From an uncultured Candidatus Saccharibacteria bacterium (GTDB lineage: Bacteria; Patescibacteriota; Saccharimonadia; Saccharimonadales; Saccharimonadaceae), in NCBI GenBank assembly GCA_934700415.1, contig CAKUXN010000020.1:1-12021 (forward strand): DNA of 12,021 nt, given 5' to 3'. Below, piece after piece: positions 8,143 to 12,021 of the stretch (position 1 is its first letter; the number at the start of each line of letters is the position of its first letter). The notes under the pieces were generated by a model. The model saw only the letters and a program-made list of their open reading frames with translations. It was not told the DNA's origin and ran no database searches. The translations under genes and the position numbers were made by a program.

Positions 8143-8165
8143 TTTTTTATCTCCTTAACAAATCT

Positions 8166-8174
8166 ATTCTACCA
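8166..8174 (-). promoter_or_regulatory. Extended -10 promoter element for ftsH
   Basis: On the minus strand this reads TGGTAGAAT, a five-of-six -10 hexamer with TGn extension, and no clear -35. Transcription would start near 8159, giving a leader of about 17 bases that contains the ftsH Shine-Dalgarno. It is back-to-back with the proline tRNA promoter. Confidence 0.5.
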
Positions 8175-8189
8175 TATTTACAGGAAGTA

Positions 8190-8198
8190 TGCTATAAT
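8190..8198 (+). promoter_or_regulatory. Extended -10 promoter element for the proline tRNA cluster
   Basis: TGCTATAAT, identical to the element before tRNA-Leu at 2478. The first tRNA starts ten bases after the hexamer. No good -35 is seen. No separate promoter is obvious before the later tRNAs, so they are probably cut from one precursor. Confidence 0.6.
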
Positions 8199-8208
8199 AA
8201 AGATGCGT

Positions 8209-8284
8209 CTGGGTGTAGCACAGTTGGTAGCGCGCGACTTTTGGGAAGTCGAGGTCGCAGGTTCAAGTCCTGTCACCCAGACCA
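8209..8284 (+). tRNA. tRNA-Pro (anticodon TGG)
   Basis: Acceptor CTGGGTG (8209-8215) pairs with CACCCAG (8274-8280); discriminator A at 8281; encoded CCA at 8282-8284. C1-G72 is typical of bacterial proline tRNAs. The D stem GCAC/GCGC has one A-C mismatch. The anticodon stem CGACT/AGTCG encloses TTTGGGA, giving anticodon TGG at 8242-8244. The T stem GCAGG/CCTGT closes loop TTCAAGT. With modified U34 it could read most or all CCN codons. Confidence 0.96.
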
Positions 8285-8306
8285 ATTTTATGTCTGAACG
8301 TTTACA

Positions 8307-8445
8307 TCACATCACAGGGTGTAGCGCAGTTGGTAGCGCTTTAGCGTAGGGACGCTGAGGTCGTCAGTTCAAGTTTGATTCACATCACAGGGTGTAGCGC
8401 AGTTGGTAGCGCGCAGCGTTCGGGACGCTGAGGTCGTCAGTTCAA
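8307..8445 (+). repeat. 73-base tandem duplication spanning the tRNA-Pro pseudogene and gene
   Basis: Bases 8307-8339 are identical to 8380-8412 (33 bases) and 8349-8372 identical to 8422-8445 (24 bases), both at an offset of exactly 73. Between them only the 5' half of the anticodon arm differs. Homology includes the upstream TCACATCA flank, so the unit was duplicated from upstream of one tRNA into its T loop, which explains why the first copy lost its 3' end. Confidence 0.85.
8315..8387 (+). pseudogene. Degenerate proline-tRNA-like copy (tRNA pseudogene)
   Basis: The 5' acceptor strand CAGGGTG, T-A, and D arm GCGC/GCGC are identical to those of the tRNA-Pro(CGG) 73 bases downstream, as is the stretch from the anticodon to the T loop. 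The 3' acceptor strand is absent: where CACCCTG-ACCA should be, the sequence reads TCACATCACA and runs into the next tRNA. In the anticodon arm one base has been gained before the stem and one lost from the loop. The stem TAGCG/CGCTG can form only with a six-base loop TAGGGA, whose would-be anticodon is AGG. The T stem still pairs (GTCAG/TTGAT) using two G-U pairs. It cannot fold to a chargeable tRNA, so it is called a pseudogene, though its RNA may still be made in the precursor. Confidence 0.8.
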
Positions 8446-8463
8446 ATCTGATCACCCTGACCA
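8388..8463 (+). tRNA. tRNA-Pro (anticodon CGG)
   Basis: Acceptor CAGGGTG (8388-8394) pairs fully with CACCCTG (8453-8459); discriminator A at 8460; encoded CCA at 8461-8463. The D stem is GCGC/GCGC, and the anticodon stem CAGCG/CGCTG encloses TTCGGGA with anticodon CGG at 8421-8423. The T stem GTCAG/CTGAT closes loop TTCAAAT. It would read CCG. It is the intact partner of the preceding tandem duplicate. Confidence 0.96.
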
Positions 8464-8471
8464 TATCGGAC

Positions 8472-8546
8472 CGGGGGTTAGCGCAGCGGTAGCGCGCACG
8501 CCTGGGGGGCGTGAGGTCGCCAGTTCGATCCTGGTACCCCCGACCA
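8472..8546 (+). tRNA. tRNA-Pro (anticodon GGG)
   Basis: Acceptor CGGGGGT (8472-8478) pairs with ACCCCCG (8536-8542); discriminator A at 8543; encoded CCA at 8544-8546. The D stem is GCGC/GCGC, and the anticodon stem CACGC/GCGTG encloses CTGGGGG with anticodon GGG at 8504-8506. The T stem GCCAG/CTGGT closes loop TTCGATC. It would read CCC and CCU, completing the proline set. The CCA ends one base before the stop codon of the convergent gene, and no terminator is visible. Confidence 0.96.
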
Positions 8547-8547
8547 G

Positions 8548-8871
8548 CTATAAGCCCAGCTGTTCGTCCGAAAGTGCCGCTTCCGAAAACGGCTTATCAT
8601 AAGATTCAATCGCTCTTATTTCAATTTGTAATTTATCAATATACTCATCAATCACTGTTTTATTAATTTTGCCAGATTTTTCGAACACATAATCGATATC
8701 TGGCTCATTTTTTTCAATCTCTTCTTCATCGGGCAAAAATCCTGGACGTGAACGATCCAGATAAATATCCCCAGAATTATGATATAACGCTAACGACACG
8801 CTCGTAGTCGCAAATGCAATTATTACCGACGCCACACCGAGAATAATCAAATTCCTACCACCCGTTGTCAT
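8548..8871 (-). CDS. Small single-pass membrane protein, unrecognised
   Basis: The 107-residue product has an N-terminal hydrophobic helix at about residues 8-30 with no clear signal-peptidase site, then about 75 hydrophilic, acidic residues (DEEEIEKNEPDIDY around 48) ending in a helical tail. The most likely arrangement is a signal anchor with the C-terminal part outside the cytoplasm. The ATG start is supported by AGGAG seven to eight bases upstream and by the 4-base ATGA overlap with the stop of the secreted-protein gene before it, which implies translational coupling. The stop is TAG, one base from the last tRNA on the other strand. I recognise no family. The coupling suggests that it works with its partner at the cell surface, for example as its membrane anchor, but that is inference. 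Confidence 0.85.
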   Translation of the reverse strand: MTTGGRNLIILGVASVIIAFATTSVSLALYHNSGDIYLDRSRPGFLPDEEEIEKNEPDIDYVFEKSGKINKTVIDEYIDKLQIEIRAIESYDKPFSEAALSDEQLGL

Positions 8872-9374
8872 AACTTTTCTCCTAATTTGATTACCAAATC
8901 AAGCTGGCCCTTCGCTAAACTTCTCATTTTTTCCGTATCGTCCGCCACAATTTTTCGCTTACTCCTCACTCTAGTCAGCTTATCGTAAAATTTCGCTGGC
9001 TCCGTTTTACAATCCGTAGCAATTAAATCCTCTAGTCCTTTCTGATATTCAATAAAATCCGCAATAAAGCTATTCCTAGACTTAGTAAAACTTTCCTGGT
9101 TATCAATTAATTTATTATCCACCATATTATTTTCCACCAATCTCACATTGAGCGGCGTAATAAATTTAGAAAGTATTGTTTCGTAATATCTACCCAAATA
9201 AACACGCGTCCTAGAATCACTATGCTGCACGGTACGCAAATTTTCTTTAATTTTATCGCATTGTTCAACAATAGTTTTTTCTTGACTCTCCGAAATCGCC
9301 AATACATTAATCGGAAACGCCATTGCCAATATCGTCATGGCTATCATCAAAAAAATCAATATTATTCTTTTCAT
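8868..9374 (-). CDS. Secreted helical protein with signal peptide, unrecognised
   Basis: The 168-residue product starts MKRIILIFLMIAMTILAMA, a clear Sec signal peptide (positive n-region, long hydrophobic core), with likely cleavage after NVLA near residue 26. The mature 142 residues are charged and predicted almost entirely helical, with two cysteines (in VEQCDK and ATDCKTE) that could pair outside the cell. An upstream GTG at 9392 and ATG at 9389 share the frame, but I chose the ATG at 9374: it gives a normal signal peptide and sits six bases after a TATAAT box, indicating a leaderless message. There is no Shine-Dalgarno. The TGA stop overlaps the ATG of the membrane-protein gene by four bases. 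No enzymatic motif is visible, and I do not recognise the family. Confidence 0.85.
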   Translation of the reverse strand: MKRIILIFLMIAMTILAMAFPINVLAISESQEKTIVEQCDKIKENLRTVQHSDSRTRVYLGRYYETILSKFITPLNVRLVENNMVDNKLIDNQESFTKSRNSFIADFIEYQKGLEDLIATDCKTEPAKFYDKLTRVRSKRKIVADDTEKMRSLAKGQLDLVIKLGEKL

Positions 9375-9380
9375 ATTAAT

Positions 9381-9386
9381 ATTATA
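9381..9386 (-). promoter_or_regulatory. -10 box placed for leaderless transcription of the secreted-protein gene
   Basis: TATAAT on the minus strand, six bases before the ATG at 9374, so transcription would begin at the start codon itself. No good -35 or TGn element is present, making this weaker than the other promoters. Transcription could also continue from lepA, whose stop is 77 bases upstream of this ATG with no terminator seen between them. Confidence 0.45.
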
Positions 9387-9451
9387 CATCACTGCAAAAT
9401 CAAAGTCTACGATACCAGTTCTTCTACAAAGCCATTAGTCAAGAGCTTAAT

Positions 9452-11218
9452 TCAATCTCGTTTTAACATCACCGTAAATGCTTCACTCGGAATATCAATT
9501 TTACCAAACCTCTTCATCCTTGCCTTGCCACGTTTTTGTTTTTCTAGTAGTTTCGCCTTGCGGTCTCTATCACCAGTATGAATTTTTATCGTCACATCTT
9601 TACGATACGCCCCAATTGTTTCTCGCGCTATAATTCTCGCTCCGATTGCCGCTTGAAGTGCCACTTCCCAGTTTTGTCTCGGAATCACTTCTTTTAGCTT
9701 CTTAGTAGTTTCTCTACCCAAGGCATCCGCTTCCGATCGGTGACACATCACCGACAAAGCGTCGATCTTGTGTCCGCCAACTAAAAAATCCACTCTTACC
9801 AAATCTTCTGTCTTATACCCCGAAAGTTCATAATTAAATGACGCGTAGCCCGAAGTCGCCGATTTTAATTGATCGTAAAAATCCGTAAGCAGATTCGCCA
9901 TCGGCGCTTCAAAATCAATCACTGCTCTAGTCTCTATATAAGATACACTTGTCTGATGTCCACGTTTTTCATTAATCAAATTCAGTACGTTTCCGATCAT
10001 CGATTTCGGCACGATAATTTCGCCCTTCACCCACGGCTCCCGAATTTCAGAGATTTCCGAAGCATCTGGCAAATCTGCCGCCGACTTAATTTCGCGCACC
10101 TCGCCATTGTTCATTACCACCTCATAGTTCGTTGACGGATTCGTCACGATGAGATCCAGGCCGAATTCACGCTCCAGCCTCTCGCGAATAATATCCATAT
10201 GAAGTAACCCCAAAAAACCAATCCTAAGGCCAAACCCTAGAACCGGCGAATTTTCAGGCTCGTATCTTAAGGCCGAATCAGACAAGGCTAGCTTCTCAAT
10301 TGCTTCTTTCAAATCCTTATATTGGTCATTTGATACAGGGAAAAATCCCGCATACACAAACGGCAGTACGTTCTTATATCCAGGCAAAGCTTCATCCGCT
10401 GGATTTTTTACCATCGTTACCGTATCGCCTACCTTTGCTTCGCGTGTAGTCTTAAGATTCGTTACAATGTAGCCGATTTCACCTTCTGATAATTTTTCGC
10501 GCGGCGACATCTTCGGCGTTAACACCCCCACCTCAAGTGCCAAACCTTTCGTCCCTGCTGCCATCATCAAAATTTCCGAATTCTTCTTTATTTCGCCCTC
10601 GAAAATCCGCACATAAAGCACCACCCCGCGGTAATCATCAAAATATGAATCAAATATTAATGCACGTGTATAAGAGGCCTGAGGACTGGATGGTTTAGTC
10701 TCTATGACTCGATCGAGTATTTTATCAACATTCAACCCCGTTTTTCCGGAAACCTCAATAATCTCTTCCCTGGGACAACCTAAAAGGTTCATTATTTGCG
10801 CCGCCACCCCTTCCACGTCCGCTGCTGGCAAATCAATTTTATTAATCACCGGAATTATTTTGAGATCCTGTTCCAAAGCCAAATATACATTTGCTAAAGT
10901 CTGTGCTTGAATACCCTGAGTCGCATCCACCACCAGCACCGCCGTTTCTACTGCTTGCAAAGACCTCGATACTTCATACGAAAAATCCACGTGACCTGGC
11001 GTGTCAATCAAATTCAAAGTATAACCCCTCCAATGCATTGTCACTGGCGTTAATTTAATCGTAATACCTTTTTCGCGTTCTAATTCCATAGAATCAAGCA
11101 ATTGATCCTTCATTTCACGCTTCTCTACCGTACCTGTAATCTCCATCATACGATCCGCAATTGTCGATTTCCCATGATCAATGTGCGCAATAATACAAAA
11201 ATTCCGGTTCTTATCCAT
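9452..11218 (-). CDS. lepA: Elongation factor 4 (LepA), ribosome back-translocase GTPase
   Basis: A translational GTPase that binds stalled ribosomes and can reverse translocation. The 588 residues fit the family (about 600). GTP-binding motifs in order: G1 AHIDHGKST at 11-19, G2 around REKGITIK at 48-55, G3 DTPGH at 72-76, G4 NKID at 126-129, and G5-like VSGKTG further on. EF-G-like domains follow, with the LepA-specific C-terminal domain ending in the conserved basic stretch KLLEKQKRGKARMKR and EAFTVML. Two ATGs lie close together (11224 and 11218). I prefer 11218, which starts MDKNRNF like the family's M-x-x-x-RNF opening and lies eight bases after a TATAAT box; the upstream ATG would fall before the predicted transcription start. 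There is no Shine-Dalgarno, so the message is probably leaderless. The stop is TGA. Confidence 0.96.
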   Translation of the reverse strand: MDKNRNFCIIAHIDHGKSTIADRMMEITGTVEKREMKDQLLDSMELEREKGITIKLTPVTMHWRGYTLNLIDTPGHVDFSYEVSRSLQAVETAVLVVDATQGIQAQTLANVYLALEQDLKIIPVINKIDLPAADVEGVAAQIMNLLGCPREEIIEVSGKTGLNVDKILDRVIETKPSSPQASYTRALIFDSYFDDYRGVVLYVRIFEGEIKKNSEILMMAAGTKGLALEVGVLTPKMSPREKLSEGEIGYIVTNLKTTREAKVGDTVTMVKNPADEALPGYKNVLPFVYAGFFPVSNDQYKDLKEAIEKLALSDSALRYEPENSPVLGFGLRIGFLGLLHMDIIRERLEREFGLDLIVTNPSTNYEVVMNNGEVREIKSAADLPDASEISEIREPWVKGEIIVPKSMIGNVLNLINEKRGHQTSVSYIETRAVIDFEAPMANLLTDFYDQLKSATSGYASFNYELSGYKTEDLVRVDFLVGGHKIDALSVMCHRSEADALGRETTKKLKEVIPRQNWEVALQAAIGARIIARETIGAYRKDVTIKIHTGDRDRKAKLLEKQKRGKARMKRFGKIDIPSEAFTVMLKRD

Positions 11219-11226
11219 ATTCATAT

Positions 11227-11235
11227 ATTATAACA
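11227..11235 (-). promoter_or_regulatory. Extended -10 promoter element for lepA
   Basis: On the minus strand this reads TGTTATAAT: a perfect hexamer with TGn extension, lying between the pnp terminator and lepA. The hexamer ends eight bases before the ATG at 11218. The predicted transcription start (11218-11220) is at or within two bases of that ATG. No clear -35. Confidence 0.6.
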
Positions 11236-11250
11236 TAATTCACCCATAAT

Positions 11251-11274
11251 AAAAGCTCCCTCTCGGGAGCTTTT
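11251..11274 (-). terminator. Intrinsic terminator of pnp
   Basis: On the minus strand AAAAGCTCCC (11274-11265), loop GAGA, GGGAGCTTTT (11260-11251), then ATTAT. It is a ten-pair perfect stem starting three bases after the pnp TAG, with the U-run forming part of the stem. The flanking A and T tracts make it symmetrical, so it could also work on the plus strand, though no plus-strand gene leads into it. Confidence 0.88.
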
Positions 11275-11277
11275 AAA

Positions 11278-12021
11278 CTATTTCTCGACGCCTATCATCG
11301 ATAGCGATAGTCTACCATTGTCAATCGCCACCAGCCTCACGCGTACTTTATCACCAACGTGTAGCACTTCTTCGACTTTCTTCAACCTGCGCCCTTCCAC
11401 AATTTGTGAAATATGAAGCATACCATCAATTCCTGGCATAATATTCACAAATGCCCCGAAATCTTTAATCGTCACTACGGTGCCATTGTAGATTTTGCCG
11501 ACCTCTGGCTCTTCCGTTAAACCCTTAATCCATTCTAGAGCTTTTGCGATTTTTTCTGGATCATTACCAGCAATCGTCACCAAGCCATCATCTTCAATAT
11601 TTACTTCAGTCCCCGTCTCAGAAGTAATTTTATTAATCATTTCGCCACCCTTGCCGATTACAGCACCAATTTTATCTGAATTAATCATCAATTTCTCAAT
11701 TCTTGGTGCATATTTCGAAATTTCTGCTCTCGGCTTTGGAATTACCTCTAATATATGCTTCAAAATAAACATTCTGCCTTCATATGACTGCTTCAAGGCT
11801 TTTTCCATAATTTCTACTGGAAGACCATGTACCTTCATGTCCATTTGAAGGGCCGTCACACCTTCTGCAGTACCAGTTACCTTAAAGTCCATATCACCAG
11901 CAAAATCTTCTGCATCCATGAGATCAGTTAATACATATGCCTTATCAACATCTGAAGCTTCTATCGGCTGACCTTTAGGCACATCCACCATAAGCCCCAT
12001 TGCTACGCCAGATACTGGGCG
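11278..12021 (-). CDS. pnp: Polynucleotide phosphorylase, C-terminal part (runs off the window)
   Basis: PNPase is a phosphorolytic 3'-to-5' exoribonuclease central to RNA decay. The frame stays open to base 12021 (RPVSGVAMGL across the apparent internal ATG at 12000, matching the family's RPVAGIAMGL), so this is a 247-residue C-terminal portion, not a gene starting at 12000. Visible: the end of the second RNase PH domain with the active-site region EDFAGDMDFK, whose two catalytic Asp and the Lys are kept; a KH domain with its GxxG loop in VIGKGGEMINK; and an S1 domain beginning GKIYNGTVVTIKDFGAFV. The protein stops almost directly after the S1 domain, without the extra C-terminal tail that many proteobacterial enzymes use to contact RNase E. 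The stop is TAG, followed by an intrinsic terminator. Confidence 0.96.
   Translation of the reverse strand, partial: RPVSGVAMGLMVDVPKGQPIEASDVDKAYVLTDLMDAEDFAGDMDFKVTGTAEGVTALQMDMKVHGLPVEIMEKALKQSYEGRMFILKHILEVIPKPRAEISKYAPRIEKLMINSDKIGAVIGKGGEMINKITSETGTEVNIEDDGLVTIAGNDPEKIAKALEWIKGLTEEPEVGKIYNGTVVTIKDFGAFVNIMPGIDGMLHISQIVEGRRLKKVEEVLHVGDKVRVRLVAIDNGRLSLSMIGVEK

Noticed and set aside
8300..8420. Repeated CATCAC and 33-base direct repeats as a possible CRISPR or attachment-site repeat
   Set aside because: Repeats are tRNA-Pro sequence plus flank with only two copies and no spacer logic; no integrase, cas gene or foreign island adjoins.
9222..9581. Plus-strand open frame of 119 codons spanning the end of lepA and the secreted-protein gene
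   Set aside because: Crosses two supported minus-strand genes, has no start signals and an implausible His/Asn/Tyr/Phe-rich product.
11219..11224. ATG at 11224 as the lepA start
   Set aside because: Only two bases after the -10 box, so it would precede the predicted transcript start; the family alignment favours the ATG at 11218.
11495..11848. Plus-strand open frame of 117 codons opposite pnp
   Set aside because: Antisense to well-conserved KH and RNase PH coding sequence, no Shine-Dalgarno or promoter; low-complexity Ser/Ile-rich shadow.
1..12021. A novel defence, mobile or biosynthetic gene system
   Set aside because: Most genes are housekeeping or RNA genes; no recombinase, toxin-antitoxin, nuclease-helicase or biosynthetic module was seen. 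The unknown proteins are noted separately.

Overview
This window looks like ordinary chromosomal DNA from an AT-rich bacterium with a small, tightly packed genome. Genes overlap or sit a few bases apart, transcripts carry very short leaders, tRNAs encode their own CCA, and TGA is used as a stop (lepA and the secreted-protein gene end in TGA), so the code is standard. A very short phosphoglucose isomerase (396 residues), a carbamate kinase, a cytoplasmic M1 aminopeptidase and several small unrecognised membrane or secreted proteins would fit Candidatus Saccharibacteria (TM7) or a related CPR/Patescibacteria lineage. That assignment is inference from gene content and style; no 16S rRNA or other marker is present to prove it.

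Left part (1-2820). The 3' end of a plus-strand carbamate kinase gene (arcC) converges on and overlaps by 17 bases the minus-strand glucose-6-phosphate isomerase gene (pgi). pgi is divergent from a plus-strand gene for an unrecognised 91-residue protein, which has its own consensus-like promoter, a perfect Shine-Dalgarno and an intrinsic terminator. A tRNA-Leu(CAG) follows directly, then a short ORF that looks like the broken start of a VOC/glyoxalase-type gene.

Middle (2811-8142). A minus-strand run ftsH - pepN-like M1 aminopeptidase - unrecognised 302-residue protein. ftsH and pepN have Shine-Dalgarno sites. The last gene has none, but has a -10 box six bases before its ATG, suggesting a leaderless transcript started inside the end of pepN. 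FtsH degrades membrane and misfolded proteins and the aminopeptidase could trim the resulting peptides, but co-transcription is only inferred from spacing.

tRNA cluster (8190-8546). Plus strand: tRNA-Pro(TGG), a degenerate proline-tRNA-like copy lacking a workable acceptor stem, tRNA-Pro(CGG), tRNA-Pro(GGG). The three good genes cover all usual proline anticodons. The degenerate copy and the CGG gene form a 73-base tandem duplication. The final CCA ends one base before the stop codon of the convergent gene.

Right part (8548-12021). Minus strand: pnp (3' part only, open at the window edge), an intrinsic terminator, lepA (elongation factor 4), then a translationally coupled pair encoding a secreted helical protein and a single-pass membrane protein. 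lepA and the secreted-protein gene again have a TATAAT box 6-8 bases before the best start codon and no Shine-Dalgarno.

I found no mobile element, CRISPR array, phage gene or clear new multi-gene system. The most noteworthy items are the proline tRNA cluster with its tRNA-like duplicate, the recurring leaderless-promoter arrangement, the codon-atypical 91-residue gene, and the secreted/membrane protein pair.
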